Of a DNA stretch of 64,000 nucleotides, positions 54,012-63,617 are shown piece by piece. The position numbers and the translations under genes are program-made. Below the pieces are notes generated by a model, which saw only the letters and a list, made by a program, of their open reading frames with translations, was not told where the DNA came from and searched no databases. Location: positions 4,289,501-4,353,500 of the forward strand of contig NZ_CP009283.1 of the NCBI RefSeq assembly GCF_000758625.1, read 5' to 3'. Position 1 is the stretch's first letter. Each line of letters opens with the position of its first letter. This DNA is from Paenibacillus sp. FSL R7-0273 (lineage in GTDB: Bacteria; Bacillota; Bacilli; Paenibacillales; Paenibacillaceae).

Positions 54012-54980
54012 TTAAGGCATTGGACGGGAAGGCAAGTAAGCACTCAAAAAGCTCATCGCATTGCCATGCAGCCAGCCCCTCACCTGATCTTCAGGATAAT
54101 GCTTCAGCAGCAACTCTGCGAACGCCGTATATTTTCCGGGATGCTCAAGCCCCTCAACCCAGGCATCTATACCGTCAAAATCCGAGCCGAACATCAGCTG
54201 CCCTGATCCGCCAAGCGCGCAGATATGCTCGATATGCTTCAGCACATCCTCTGCTTTGGCCCCTCCTCCTGTGCGGACAAACCACGGGACAAAGGTCAGC
54301 CCGATCCGTCCATCCATGGCAATCAACGCTTTAATCTGCTCATCACTTAAATTCCGGGGATGCCCGCATACAGCAGCTGCATTGGAGTGGGATGCAATAA
54401 AGGGGCGGGTACTGCGCTCAGTCAGCTCCCAGAAACCGGCCGGGGCCAAATGTGACACATCCAGCAGCATTCCGCCGGTATTACACCATTCGATAAGCGC
54501 CCTGCCCTTTTCCGTAAATCCGCCATTTCTTGACTCCAGCACCCCGTCAGCCGCCCAGTTCGCAACATTCCAGGTAATCCCCAGAAAGCGCACACCCAGC
54601 TCAAACAGCAGCTCTGCATAAAATAAATTCCCTTCCAGACCCTCCGCACCTTCGAGCGAGAGCATTCCCAAGGGAGGTTCAGCAGCAGCGGGTAATACCG
54701 CTTCTTCCTTCCAGCGCAGCCACCGCAGCCCCCCATCACCGCCGATGATCCGCTTCCGGAACAGCTCCAGCTGTCCAAGCACACTGTCAAATCCCGGTTT
54801 CCCCCTGGCCTCAGACAAATAAATGGCAAACACCTGCAGCCCCACATTCCCTGCCGCCAGCCGCTCTGCCGTAACATCCATCCGGCTATCGTTCTTAAAA
54901 TTAATATCCGGTGCCGCCTGCAGCTTGCTCAAAGCATCACAGTGAAAATCCGCAACCTTAAGCCCGTTTGCTGTCTTCAT
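54012..54980 (-). CDS. Dipeptidase, peptidase M19 (renal dipeptidase) family
   Basis: A 322-residue amidohydrolase-fold dipeptidase. Zinc ligands: HCD near the N-terminus (VADFHCDALSKL), the Glu of SLEGAEGLEG, and the histidines of LDVSHL and ASHSNAAAVCGHPRN; the final Asp is in FGSDFDG. It is cytoplasmic (no signal peptide). The family cleaves dipeptides, some D-amino-acid containing. It is monocistronic here. Confidence 0.92.
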   Translation of the reverse strand: MKTANGLKVADFHCDALSKLQAAPDINFKNDSRMDVTAERLAAGNVGLQVFAIYLSEARGKPGFDSVLGQLELFRKRIIGGDGGLRWLRWKEEAVLPAAAEPPLGMLSLEGAEGLEGNLFYAELLFELGVRFLGITWNVANWAADGVLESRNGGFTEKGRALIEWCNTGGMLLDVSHLAPAGFWELTERSTRPFIASHSNAAAVCGHPRNLSDEQIKALIAMDGRIGLTFVPWFVRTGGGAKAEDVLKHIEHICALGGSGQLMFGSDFDGIDAWVEGLEHPGKYTAFAELLLKHYPEDQVRGWLHGNAMSFLSAYLPSRPMP

Positions 54981-55106
54981 CTCGTCCCCGCCTTTCTTCC
55001 AAATAACTTAGTTAGCCTGTTTGCAGGATCACTAGTACTTCAAAAGCCAGCTGCCGCCAGCAGCCTTATATAACAGCTTATGCCCCCAATATGCCGCTTT
55101 TCCCTG

Positions 55107-55132
55107 CACAGCAAAAAACCTGTTTACATAAG
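55107..55132 (-). terminator. Terminator after spoVS
   Basis: AACCTGTTTAC-ATAA-GTAAACAGGTT, perfect 11-bp arms; on the minus strand TTTT follows. Confidence 0.88.
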
Positions 55133-55162
55133 TAAACAGGTTCATCAGTATTAGTCCAAATA

Positions 55163-55423
55163 TTATCTGGGTTCAACAATCAGTTTAATCGCCGTCCGGT
55201 CCTCCCCGTCAATTACGATATCCGTAAAGGCTGGAATGCAGATCAGATCAACACCGCTTGGCGCGACAAATCCCCGGGCGATGGCAACTGCTTTGACTGC
55301 CTGGTTCAGTGCTCCTGCTCCAATAGCTTGGAGCTCGGCCGATCCACGTTCACGAAGAACACCTGCTAATGCACCGGCAACGGAATTCGGATTGGATTTA
55401 GCTGATACTTTTAATACATCCAT
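55163..55423 (-). CDS. spoVS: Stage V sporulation protein S
   Basis: An 86-residue SpoVS with the family core KVSAKSNPNSVAGALAGVLR and ALNQAVKAVAIARGF. It has an Alba-like fold and is needed to progress beyond stage V and for coat assembly in Bacillus. GGGAGG precedes the ATG. A sigma-H-like promoter lies upstream (55477-55503). Confidence 0.97.
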   Translation of the reverse strand: MDVLKVSAKSNPNSVAGALAGVLRERGSAELQAIGAGALNQAVKAVAIARGFVAPSGVDLICIPAFTDIVIDGEDRTAIKLIVEPR

Positions 55424-55476
55424 AGTAAGTACCTCCCCTGGGAAAATGATGGTGTTCTTCCACTACTGTAGATGTT

Positions 55477-55503
55477 ATTCGCGGGAGAAGAAATAATTCC
55501 TTC
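55477..55503 (-). promoter_or_regulatory. Sigma-H-like promoter of spoVS
   Basis: On the minus strand GAAGGAATT, 11 nt, then CGCGAAT. This matches the sigma-H consensus RNAGGAWWW-N11/12-RNNGAAT except for the first base of the -10. B. subtilis spoVS is also transcribed by sigma-H. Confidence 0.65.
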
Positions 55504-55623
55504 TTTTTGCGGACTACGCTGGAGAAATTGGTACAAAAGATACTCTTTTTCGATATAAAAAAGATCACACTTTATCCAAAAACGATGATTTTTCCCGAAT
55601 GCACCCCTTACATGTATCCGGGC

Positions 55624-56418
55624 CTAGCTCATAACCCATTCATCTTCACGCAAACGAATCTTCTCCAGACGTGTCGCTTTACCTGTGGCCTCGTCAATCT
55701 CCGCGAATAACCCGTTCAACTGCCATTTACCTTCGTCTACCACAAACCTCGACGGGAGCTGGGTAGTGAATTTATAAAGGACTGCATCCTTTTCCATACC
55801 CAGAATTCCTTCCCTTGAACCAACCATACCCGCATCGGTCAGATAAGCCGTTCCGCCGGGCAGAATGACATCATCGTTGCTCTGCACATGCGTATGGGTG
55901 CCGACTACAATAGACGCCATGCCGTCCATAAAATAACCCATGGCAATCTTCTCTGAGGTCGCTTCGGCATGAAAATCAACGAGAATGCACTTGTGGTTGC
56001 GGCGCAGCTCCTCCACGATCTCTTCCCCGATCCGGAACGGATCATCAATCGCCGGTAAAAAGGTACGGCCCTGCAGATTCACAATAGCCAGCTGTTTGCC
56101 GTTACCTTTAACAACCGTATACCCTCTGCCCGGCGTTCCCGGCGGAAAGTTGGCCGGACGGATCATCCGCGGCTCGTCGTCGATAAATTCAAAAATATCC
56201 TTATTGTCCCAAGTATGATTACCCAATGTAATGCCATGTACACCCCAATTAAAAAATTCATTGGCAATTGCTGAGGTAATTCCTCTGCCAGCGGCCGCAT
56301 TTTCACCGTTTACGATAATAATATGGGGCTGGTACTTGCTCTTGAGCGTCGGCAGCATTTCACGCAGTGCCTTTCTGCCGGTATTGCCTACAATATCACC
56401 TATAAATAAAACTTTAAT
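55624..56418 (-). CDS. ymdB: YmdB metallophosphatase (TIGR00282 family), ATT start
   Basis: A 264-residue calcineurin-like phosphoesterase that hydrolyses cyclic nucleotides and influences biofilm and motility in B. subtilis. Metal motifs: GDIVGNTGR near the start, NGENAA, LGNHTWD, VDFHAEATSEK and VGTHTHVQ. The GDIVG motif is encoded upstream of the first ATG (56358). Between the in-frame TAG and that ATG there is no ATG, GTG or TTG. AGGAGG lies 8 nt before an ATT at 56416-56418, which gives the same length as the B. subtilis protein. I conclude that initiation is at ATT. It is co-transcribed after rny. Confidence 0.9.
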   Translation of the reverse strand: MKVLFIGDIVGNTGRKALREMLPTLKSKYQPHIIIVNGENAAAGRGITSAIANEFFNWGVHGITLGNHTWDNKDIFEFIDDEPRMIRPANFPPGTPGRGYTVVKGNGKQLAIVNLQGRTFLPAIDDPFRIGEEIVEELRRNHKCILVDFHAEATSEKIAMGYFMDGMASIVVGTHTHVQSNDDVILPGGTAYLTDAGMVGSREGILGMEKDAVLYKFTTQLPSRFVVDEGKWQLNGLFAEIDEATGKATRLEKIRLREDEWVMS

Positions 56419-56445
56419 GTTCTTCTCCTCCTAGTTAGAAAAGAA

Positions 56446-56466
56446 AAAAGGCCCCGCAGGGGGGCC
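56446..56466 (-). terminator. Terminator between rny and ymdB
   Basis: GGCCCC (56450-56455) pairs with GGGGCC (56461-56466); on the minus strand TTTTTTCTTTT follows. It may attenuate rather than separate the two genes. Confidence 0.75.
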
Positions 56467-56477
56467 AATTTCCTTGC

Positions 56478-58022
56478 TTATTTTGCGTATTCTACAGCCC
56501 GTGTCTCGCGGATAACGGTAACCTTGATATGACCCGGATAATCCAGCTCACTCTCGATCATCTTCGTAATGTCGCGTGCCAGACGGAAGCTTTCCGCATC
56601 ATCAATCTTCTCAGGCTGCACCATTACACGAACCTCACGGCCCGCTTGGATGGCATAAGACTTCTCAACGCCCTCGAAGCTTTCGGAGATCTCTTCCAGC
56701 TTCTCCAGACGTTTGATGTAAGTCTCCAGTGTCTCACGGCGTGCGCCCGGACGTGCTGCCGACAAAGCGTCAGCTGCTCCAACCAGCATCGCAATAACCG
56801 ATGTAGCTTCGCAGTCTCCGTGATGGGATGCGATACTGTTGATGACCACCGGATGCTCTTTGTATTTCTTTGCAAGCTCAACGCCAATTTCAACGTGCGA
56901 GCCTTCCACTTCATGATCCAGCGCTTTGCCGATATCATGGAGCAGCCCGGCACGTTTTGCCAGCACGATGTCTTCCCCAAGCTCACCGGCCATAAGTCCA
57001 GTCAAATAAGCAACCTCCATGGAGTGCTTAAGTACATTCTGACCATAGCTCGTACGGAATTTCAGACGGCCCAGGATCTTGATCAGATCAGGGTGCAGAC
57101 CGTGAACGCCAACCTCAAAGGTAGCTTGTTCACCGTACTCGCGAATCCGTTCATCCACTTCCTTACGGGATTTATCAACCATTTCTTCAATCCGTGCCGG
57201 ATGGATACGTCCATCAGCAACCAGCTTCTCAAGTGCCGTACGGGCCACTTCGCGGCGGATCGGATCAAAGCCCGACAGAATAACGGCTTCCGGCGTATCA
57301 TCGATAATGAGATCAATACCTGTAAGAGTTTCCAGTGCACGGATATTACGGCCTTCACGGCCGATAATCCGGCCCTTCATCTCTTCATTCGGCAAGGTTA
57401 CAACAGATACCGTTGTTTCGGCAACATGATCAGCTGCACAGCGCTGGATAGCCAGTGTAATGATTTCGCGGGCCTTCTTGTCCGCTTCCTCTTTGGCCTG
57501 CTGTTCAATTTCCTTAATCATTTGCGCGGTTTCATGGCGAACTTCCTGCTCTACATTGCTCAAAATGATACTTCTGGCATCATCGATGCTCAGGTTGGAG
57601 ATACGCTCCAGCTCGGTAACCTGTTTCTTGTAAATAACATCAATTTGCTGCTGCGTTTCGTCAATTCGTTTCTCTTTGTTAGCTACTTGTTCTTCTTTTC
57701 GTTCAAGCGATTCCATTTTTTTATCCAGCGATTCTTCCTTTTGCAGCAAACGTCTCTCTTGCCGTTGGATTTCATTCCGGCGTTCACGAGTTTCTTTCTC
57801 AGCTTCAGTACGGATTCTGTGTACTTCATCCTTAGCTTCGAGTACCGTTTCCTTCTTCAGCGCCTCAGCGTCCTTCTTCGCGTTCTCCACGATGACGACC
57901 GCTTCCTTCTCTGCGCTTTGAATCTTAGCTTCTGCAAGGGATTTACGAATAAAATAACCGAATCCAAAGAATAATGCAGCTACAACGAGAACGATTATGA
58001 CCCAGATTGCTGTTGTTGGCAT
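56478..58022 (-). CDS. rny: Ribonuclease Y
   Basis: A 514-residue membrane-tethered endoribonuclease that starts mRNA decay. It has an N-terminal membrane helix ([20 protein letters not shown]), a long coiled coil (residues ~30-190), a KH domain ([17 protein letters not shown]) and an HD domain ([17 protein letters not shown]). AGGAGGTGAACAG precedes the ATG. The next gene, ymdB, is its conserved neighbour. Confidence 0.97.
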   Translation of the reverse strand: MPTTAIWVIIVLVVAALFFGFGYFIRKSLAEAKIQSAEKEAVVIVENAKKDAEALKKETVLEAKDEVHRIRTEAEKETRERRNEIQRQERRLLQKEESLDKKMESLERKEEQVANKEKRIDETQQQIDVIYKKQVTELERISNLSIDDARSIILSNVEQEVRHETAQMIKEIEQQAKEEADKKAREIITLAIQRCAADHVAETTVSVVTLPNEEMKGRIIGREGRNIRALETLTGIDLIIDDTPEAVILSGFDPIRREVARTALEKLVADGRIHPARIEEMVDKSRKEVDERIREYGEQATFEVGVHGLHPDLIKILGRLKFRTSYGQNVLKHSMEVAYLTGLMAGELGEDIVLAKRAGLLHDIGKALDHEVEGSHVEIGVELAKKYKEHPVVINSIASHHGDCEATSVIAMLVGAADALSAARPGARRETLETYIKRLEKLEEISESFEGVEKSYAIQAGREVRVMVQPEKIDDAESFRLARDITKMIESELDYPGHIKVTVIRETRAVEYAK

Positions 58023-58341
58023 CTGTTCACCTCCTCGTTGGTTCCTCCAAGGAACAAGCCTTGGGAATTGTGCAGTTGTTAAACTATCCGTTCATCACCA
58101 TACAAAAAACCGGTAATACACCGATTGCCATACTGCACATGCTGCACATGCACACTGCCCGCCTTATCCGGCGATTACATTTCATATGAGTTGTACGCGA
58201 ACCGGTTTCCTAAGATTCAGCTTTTTGGGAAGGAAAAAGGATTCTTAGTTTATGCCGATTCATGTTATATTTTATTATTTATAAAAAGACATTGTCAAGA
58301 GAGTCGATAACGGCATTAAAGTCAAGAGAATGTCAAGATGA
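58023..58341 (-). promoter_or_regulatory. 319-bp rny upstream region with sigma-A promoter
   Basis: On the minus strand a consensus -35 TTGACA (58298-58293) and -10 TAAAAT (58274-58269) are 18 nt apart, giving a ~240-nt untranslated leader. CTTGAC repeats lie just upstream (58314-58340). No gene seen. Confidence 0.65.
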
Positions 58342-59076
58342 TTACTCATAATCGTAAAACTCTTCATCCCCGCCCTCAGCATGTTCTTCCTCACGCAGAG
58401 TATTCAGCACCTGACGGACCATTTCGCCGGAAAAACCGCGCCGCATCAGGAACGCCCCTGTCTTCCGGCGCTTGTCATTAACGTCCCCGCGGATCATATT
58501 CCACTTCTTGCGCCCGGTCTGCAAAGCGCTCTCCATTTCTTCTTCGGGTGAAATATGCTCCAGCGCCTCGGAGATGAGCGATTTATCAATCCCCTTCTCC
58601 CGCAGCTCCTGGCGGATCCACAGCTTGCCCTTTCGCTGATTATTAATGCGCTGCTCTGCCCATTGCTTAGCGTAGAGCGGATCATCGATTAAGCGCTCCT
58701 GCTGCAGACGCTCCAGCACCTCGGCAATAATAGTCTCTCCTATTTCCTTCTCCCTTAAACGGCGGGCCATCTCCTGTGCTGTCCGCGGCTTATGCCCCAG
58801 ATACTTCAGCCCTTCTATATAGCCCCGCTGGCGCTCGTCGGCAACCACAATCTCCTCCAGGTCGGCCTTCATGAACGAACTGCCCGAGATCATACGGTAT
58901 TTAATCATGACATCCTCATGAACAGTCATGTTATAAGCACCAAAATGTATAATATAGCGGTGATCCGCTTTCTTCTGCCGCTCTACCTTCGTAATTTCGA
59001 GCAGCTCACCATCCGGAAATCCGGCCAGTACCTGCACATCCTGCTCTTCCGGTTCAGGATTAAGTTGAATAACCAT
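58342..59076 (-). CDS. recX: Regulatory protein RecX
   Basis: A 244-residue RecX that modulates RecA filaments. It is built of three-helix repeats with typical motifs (AQEMARRLREKEI, LIDDPLYAKQWAEQRINNQRKG, IRQELREKGI). It lies downstream of recA but behind a strong terminator, so it probably has its own promoter in 59077-59170. Confidence 0.93.
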   Translation of the reverse strand: MVIQLNPEPEEQDVQVLAGFPDGELLEITKVERQKKADHRYIIHFGAYNMTVHEDVMIKYRMISGSSFMKADLEEIVVADERQRGYIEGLKYLGHKPRTAQEMARRLREKEIGETIIAEVLERLQQERLIDDPLYAKQWAEQRINNQRKGKLWIRQELREKGIDKSLISEALEHISPEEEMESALQTGRKKWNMIRGDVNDKRRKTGAFLMRRGFSGEMVRQVLNTLREEEHAEGGDEEFYDYE

Positions 59077-59173
59077 TGTATTTCGCCACCTTTGTTCTAT
59101 CTGTAGCGGGGCCTCTCGTTGATGCTGACTCCATTACTTTGCGGGGACCCCGAAGACTTATACTCTTCATTAC

Positions 59174-59210
59174 TAAAAAAGCGCCCTGCTGCAGTCATAC
59201 ACAGGGCGCT
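59174..59210 (-). terminator. Terminator after recA
   Basis: GCGCCCTG (59181-59188) pairs with CAGGGCGC (59202-59209); TTTTTT follows on the minus strand. Confidence 0.88.
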
Positions 59211-59230
59211 CTACTATTTAATATAAAGTA

Positions 59231-60295
59231 TTATTCAATTTCAAGCAGCAGATTATCTTCTTCCTCTTTCTCTGCAGCAGCCTCAGCTTCCGTCGGGGCA
59301 GCAACGATCGTTGTCAGGTTGCTTGCTTCACGGATCTTATTCTCGATTACCAGAGCAATCTCCGGATGCTCCTTAAGGAATTGCTTGGAATTCTCACGTC
59401 CTTGGCCAAGACGCTCGCCTTCGTAGGAATACCACGCTCCGCTCTTGTTGACGATATCCATTTCCGTTCCGATATCGACAAGGCTACCTTCCTTGGAGAT
59501 ACCTTCACCGTACATAATATCAACATCCGCCTGTTTGAACGGAGGAGCTACCTTGTTCTTCACAACCTTGATCTTGGTACGGTTACCGACAACATCATTT
59601 CCCATTTTGATGCTCTCTACACGGCGTACATCAAGGCGCACCGAGGAGTAGAACTTCAATGCGCGTCCGCCCGGAGTTGTTTCGGGATTACCGAACATAA
59701 CACCGATCTTCTCACGCAGCTGGTTAATGAAGATAGCAATCGTGTTGGATTTGTTGATCGCTCCCGATAGCTTACGCAGAGCCTGGGACATCAGACGGGC
59801 TTGCAGACCTACGTGGGAATCTCCCATGTCACCTTCTATTTCAGCCTTAGGCACCAGAGCTGCTACAGAGTCAACAACGATAATGTCTACTGCACCGCTG
59901 CGCACAAGCGCTTCAGCGATTTCCAGCGCCTGCTCACCTGTGTCCGGCTGGGACAGCAGAAGCTCATCAATGTTGACGCCAAGCGCATTGGCATATTTAG
60001 GGTCGAGCGCATGCTCTGCATCGATGAAGGCAGCTTGTCCACCAACCCTTTGTACTTCAGCAATAGCATGCAGGGCAACCGTTGTTTTACCAGAGGATTC
60101 CGGTCCATATACTTCAATGATACGTCCTTTTGGAAGTCCGCCAATACCGAGGGCAATATCAAGTGCCAAGGATCCGCTTGGTACAACTTCCACTTTCATG
60201 TGATTGGATTCACCCAATTTCATGATCGAACCTTTACCAAATTGTTTTTCTATTTGACGAAGCGCCATATCCAGCGCAGCACGACGATCTGACAA
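59231..60295 (-). CDS. recA: Recombinase A
   Basis: A 354-residue RecA, the ATP-dependent strand-exchange protein that also activates LexA cleavage. Walker A is GPESSGKTT; it has [13 protein letters not shown], loop L2 [23 protein letters not shown], and an acidic C-terminal tail. It starts at TTG (60295) with AAGGAAGTGG upstream. The promoter and LexA box are listed separately. Confidence 0.98.
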   Translation of the reverse strand: MSDRRAALDMALRQIEKQFGKGSIMKLGESNHMKVEVVPSGSLALDIALGIGGLPKGRIIEVYGPESSGKTTVALHAIAEVQRVGGQAAFIDAEHALDPKYANALGVNIDELLLSQPDTGEQALEIAEALVRSGAVDIIVVDSVAALVPKAEIEGDMGDSHVGLQARLMSQALRKLSGAINKSNTIAIFINQLREKIGVMFGNPETTPGGRALKFYSSVRLDVRRVESIKMGNDVVGNRTKIKVVKNKVAPPFKQADVDIMYGEGISKEGSLVDIGTEMDIVNKSGAWYSYEGERLGQGRENSKQFLKEHPEIALVIENKIREASNLTTIVAAPTEAEAAAEKEEEDNLLLEIE

Positions 60296-60594
60296 TCAGA
60301 CCACTTCCTTCACTTGTTTATAGTAATATAATACCGTGTTTTAGAGGTCTTGCCAAGCTTTTTTTCGAACATACATTCGTTTTTTTTTGACTGCAGGCGC
60401 AATACTCCCTTTTATTGTAAGCCCCCTCTCCTGATTATGTACTGTACATAGTCATTAACCATCCGGAGAAGCAGACTCACATCCGGGAGAGCCGCCGGCC
60501 AGGAAAGCCGCAGTTACAAATACAAAAAACCGCAGCAAAAGGTTCACTATGCCACGGTTCTTCCGTATTAACAATTATATACTGCCCGGACGGG
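60296..60594 (-). promoter_or_regulatory. recA promoter with LexA (SOS) box
   Basis: On the minus strand TTGGCA and TATTAT are separated by 17 nt (60356-60328). Just upstream CGAATGTATGTTCG (60379-60366) matches the Bacillus LexA box CGAACNNNNGTTCG except one T and resembles the B. subtilis recA box. The rest of the gap to cinA holds no gene. Confidence 0.8.
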
Positions 60595-61884
60595 CTATTG
60601 CAAGGCTGACCCTTCGAGCGGCGTGTCCACCTTACGTTCCTCCAGCCTGCGCCAGAGGCGGTACAGCAGCGCCTTGACAGAGCGCAGCCGGATGTTCTCC
60701 CGCGTGCCCTTGAGATTAAGCTCATAGACTTCTGTCTTGCGACCGCGCTCGGCGAGGCCGACAAATACCAGTCCGACCGGCTTGCGCTCAGAGTATCCAG
60801 GTCCGGCTACCCCGGTAACCGATAGTCCGAAGTCGGTATCGCCCAGCATTCTGACCTGCTCAGCCAGCACCTCTGCAACCTCATGGCTGACCGCCCCGAC
60901 GGCATCAGGCCCGTCCAGATAAGAGGCAGGCACATTCAGCAGCTTCTTCTTGATTTCATTGGAATAGCAGACAATGCCGCCTTTGAACATTGAGGCGCTG
61001 CCCGGAATGTTCGTAATGCTCTCCATTAATAATCCGCCGGTGCAGCTTTCAGCGGCACTGAGTGTAAGTCCGGCATCCGCCATCCAGTCCACCAGCAGCT
61101 GCTCGAGCGGCACATCAATATTGGCATACATATTTTCTGGGAGAATCGCTTTAATTTCCTCCTCCAGCAAGTCAAGCTTCTGCATAGCTTCACGTTCGGA
61201 AGGGGCTTTGGTGGAGATGCGGACCGTTACCTCGCCTTCTTTGGCATACGGGGCAATGGTCGGATCAGTCTGATTGCGGATCAGATCAATCAGCTTGTCC
61301 TCCAGCATCGACTCTCCTATACCCGCAAACTTAAGCATCTTGGAGTAAATCGGCATTTCGGTCGTAAGCGCGTGCTGCAGCAGCCAGGGCTTGGCCTTGT
61401 CTGTAAACATCGGCTTCATCTCCCGCGGCGGCCCGGGAAGAACAATGTAATATTTGCTCTCATGGGCAAATGCCAGGCCTACCGCCAGCCCGGTTTCATT
61501 CGGAAGCGGCGTTGTCCCGTCAATAATCACCGCCTGCTTGCGGTTATTCTCGGTCATAACTATTTTACGCTCATCAAAAAAGCGCTGTACATGGTCCATG
61601 GCAAGCTGGTCGATATGAAGCGAACGGCCGAGCGCTGCTGCCAGCGCATCCTTGGTAAGATCATCCTCAGTCGGTCCGATTCCGCCGGTGAACAGAATAA
61701 TATCCGCCCGTCCCTGGGCAATTTGGATAGCCTCCTGAATCCGGCTCATATTGTCCCCGACTACAGTCTGAAAGTACACATCAACCCCTATTGCAGCCAG
61801 CTCTACCGATAAAAACTGTCCGTTACTGTTTACGATCTGTCCGAGCAAAAGCTCTGTGCCGACAGCAATAATCTCTGCTTTCAT
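60595..61884 (-). CDS. cinA: Competence/damage-inducible protein CinA
   Basis: A 429-residue protein. The N-terminal MoCF-binding/ADP-ribose pyrophosphatase-like domain has TELLLGQIVNSN and LFTGGIGPTEDDLTKDALA. The C-terminal CinA/PncC nicotinamide-nucleotide amidase domain has SAAESCTGGL and VTGVAGPGY. AGGAGGAGAC precedes the ATG. It lies between pgsA and recA as in other Bacillota. Confidence 0.95.
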   Translation of the reverse strand: MKAEIIAVGTELLLGQIVNSNGQFLSVELAAIGVDVYFQTVVGDNMSRIQEAIQIAQGRADIILFTGGIGPTEDDLTKDALAAALGRSLHIDQLAMDHVQRFFDERKIVMTENNRKQAVIIDGTTPLPNETGLAVGLAFAHESKYYIVLPGPPREMKPMFTDKAKPWLLQHALTTEMPIYSKMLKFAGIGESMLEDKLIDLIRNQTDPTIAPYAKEGEVTVRISTKAPSEREAMQKLDLLEEEIKAILPENMYANIDVPLEQLLVDWMADAGLTLSAAESCTGGLLMESITNIPGSASMFKGGIVCYSNEIKKKLLNVPASYLDGPDAVGAVSHEVAEVLAEQVRMLGDTDFGLSVTGVAGPGYSERKPVGLVFVGLAERGRKTEVYELNLKGTRENIRLRSVKALLYRLWRRLEERKVDTPLEGSALQ

Positions 61885-61935
61885 AGCTGGTGTCTCCTCC
61901 TGAGGCTAGTATGGATAAGTAATTACGGATTACGG

Positions 61936-62523
61936 CTAAGCATTATGCAGCTCCAGCAGCTCCTTGTTTTTTACAAAATAATCAATCCCGGAGTAAATCG
62001 TAATCACCGCTGCCGCCCAGATTGCAATATCATCCAGCGGAATGCTGACAAACTGGAAAGGGAAATTGTTAAGCAGCAGCAGTGAGATGGCAACGATTTG
62101 CGTTACTGTCTTTATCTTGCCCCATTTGCTCGCGGCCACCACTTTTCCTTCAAGCAGCGCAACCTGACGCAGCCCGGTTACTGCAAACTCGCGGCTGATG
62201 ATAACGATGGCGATCCAGGAATCGCATCTGCCCAGCTCAACAAGGGAGATCAGTACTGCAGATACAAGCAGCTTGTCTGCCAGCGGATCAAGCAGCTTAC
62301 CGAGATTGGTAACCATGTTATACTTCCGGGCGATGTAGCCGTCTATACCGTCAGTACTGGCGGCAAGCAGGAAGATTACAGCTGCGATCAGATGATTCAC
62401 AGAAAGCTGGAAGGAGCCCCAATGAATCGGCTCCGGATAGAACTTAAAGTCTACCAGCAGAAAAAACATCATAATCGGGATAAGACAAATACGTGCAAGT
62501 GTAATACGGTTGGGCAAATTCAC
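61936..62523 (-). CDS. pgsA: CDP-diacylglycerol-glycerol-3-phosphate 3-phosphatidyltransferase
   Basis: A 195-residue integral membrane enzyme making phosphatidylglycerol phosphate. The CDP-alcohol phosphotransferase motif D-G-x2-A-R-x8-G-x3-D-x3-D is complete (DGYIARK ... GKLLDPLAD). The GTG at 62523 with GGAGG 6 nt upstream gives MNLPNRITLARI; the frame extends to 62556 but that is not typical. Confidence 0.95.
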   Translation of the reverse strand: MNLPNRITLARICLIPIMMFFLLVDFKFYPEPIHWGSFQLSVNHLIAAVIFLLAASTDGIDGYIARKYNMVTNLGKLLDPLADKLLVSAVLISLVELGRCDSWIAIVIISREFAVTGLRQVALLEGKVVAASKWGKIKTVTQIVAISLLLLNNFPFQFVSIPLDDIAIWAAAVITIYSGIDYFVKNKELLELHNA

Positions 62524-62572
62524 TGAAGTTCCTCCCCTGATCCATCCTGATTCCAAAAATATGTAGGTAAAA

Positions 62573-62608
62573 CACCCCGCTGCGGCAGTTCGCGGACACT
62601 GCGGGGTG
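62573..62608 (-). terminator. Terminator after yajQ
   Basis: CACCCCGC (62573-62580) pairs with GCGGGGTG (62601-62608); TTTTA follows on the minus strand. Confidence 0.75.
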
Positions 62609-62615
62609 CATCAGC

Positions 62616-63107
62616 TTACTTTAAATTGTTAAACTGCAGATCGAGCGGCAAATCAGCTTTGCGCAGGATCGTGATGATCTGCTGTAGATCATCACGGCTC
62701 TTGCCGGTTACACGGATGGTATCGCCCTGAATCTGGCTTTTGACCTTCAGCTTGGAATCACGGATAAGAATATTGATCTTTTTCGCATTTTCCTGATCGA
62801 TGCCCTGCTTAAGGCCCAGGCGCTGCCGGACTGTACCAAGCGCTGCCGGCTCAATTTTACCGAAATCCAAATTTTTGAGTGTAATTCCGCGTTTGACCAT
62901 CTTGGACTGTAAAATATCAATAACAGCATTCAGCTTGTATTCGTCCTCGGAAGCAATAATAAGTGCATCCTTCTCCAGCTTCAGACTGCTCTTGCTGTTC
63001 TTGAAATCAAAGCGGTTATCAATTTCCTTCTCTGTCTGGTTAACCGCATTCGTTAACTCCTGCATATCCATCTTGGATACAATGTCAAATGAACTTTCCG
63101 AACTCAT
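62616..63107 (-). CDS. yajQ: YajQ family nucleotide-binding protein
   Basis: A 163-residue YajQ (DUF520): [19 protein letters not shown] at the start, [10 protein letters not shown], and the end [11 protein letters not shown]. Family members bind nucleotides, some c-di-GMP. It lies between pgsA and a small membrane protein gene. Confidence 0.95.
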   Translation of the reverse strand: MSSESSFDIVSKMDMQELTNAVNQTEKEIDNRFDFKNSKSSLKLEKDALIIASEDEYKLNAVIDILQSKMVKRGITLKNLDFGKIEPAALGTVRQRLGLKQGIDQENAKKINILIRDSKLKVKSQIQGDTIRVTGKSRDDLQQIITILRKADLPLDLQFNNLK

Positions 63108-63199
63108 TCTGCCACGTCCTTTGCTTACAATTATTCTTTTCTATTATATGAGAAAGGGCACATGAAGTCTAATTATGGAAGAAAGCCTCCGGGCATGCA

Positions 63200-63375
63200 A
63201 AATACCCCCACAAAGTGGGGACTTTTCATCAATACTGGCTCCGGTACCCTGAGGCTCCCGGAACTTGAAACGGTTGTGCCGCCCTGTTAGGACGGCACCC
63301 GTTTCTGTGCAGGATAAGACACTCACTTCCCGTCTCCCGGAAATCATGCGGTTCCGCGAGACGTCTGCCTTGGCT
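63200..63375 (-). ncRNA. Candidate structured RNA or leader upstream of yajQ
   Basis: The 268-bp gap has no gene but dense pairing. The strongest hairpin has arms AAACGG-TT-GTGCCG (63268-63281) and CGGCAC-CCGTTT (63293-63304), plus inner CCT/AGG pairs. A terminator-like CCCCAC-AAA-GTGGGG is at 63206-63220. I matched it to no known RNA family. Confidence 0.35.
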
Positions 63376-63537
63376 TTATCTGCTGCGTGCGGGAGCCCGG
63401 AACATGTCCAGAATCCCCAGCACAATATGCGCCAGTCCAAAACCCAGAATTCCATAGCCCCAGGCACCCGGTGTCAAATAATACCCGAGGAGGCTGACAA
63501 TTATGCCGAGCCCGGTAACAATCCAGCTGACAGTCAT
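63376..63537 (-). CDS. Small membrane protein, 53 residues
   Basis: ATG at 63537 with GAGGTG 8 nt upstream. The product has two membrane helices around a Gly-rich turn (MTVSWIVTGLGIIVSLLGYY, then LTPGAWGYGILGFGLAHIV), ending FRAPARSR. It lies 80 bp downstream of the rodZ-like gene on the same strand. Function unknown. Confidence 0.75.
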   Translation of the reverse strand: MTVSWIVTGLGIIVSLLGYYLTPGAWGYGILGFGLAHIVLGILDMFRAPARSR

Positions 63538-63617
63538 GAGATACACCTCACTTTGGCGTAAGAACTGTAAATCATTCTTAGGTTATCCAAATTGCCAAAG
63601 TCTATGCAGGCCATCTT

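Noticed and set aside
56529..57974. 481-codon plus-strand open frame
   Set aside because: Antisense shadow of rny; no ribosome site or protein-like composition.
63230..63260. T-box-like GGGTACCGG on the yajQ leader
   Set aside because: The invariant T-box AGGGTGGNACCGCG is not matched and no tRNA-related gene follows.
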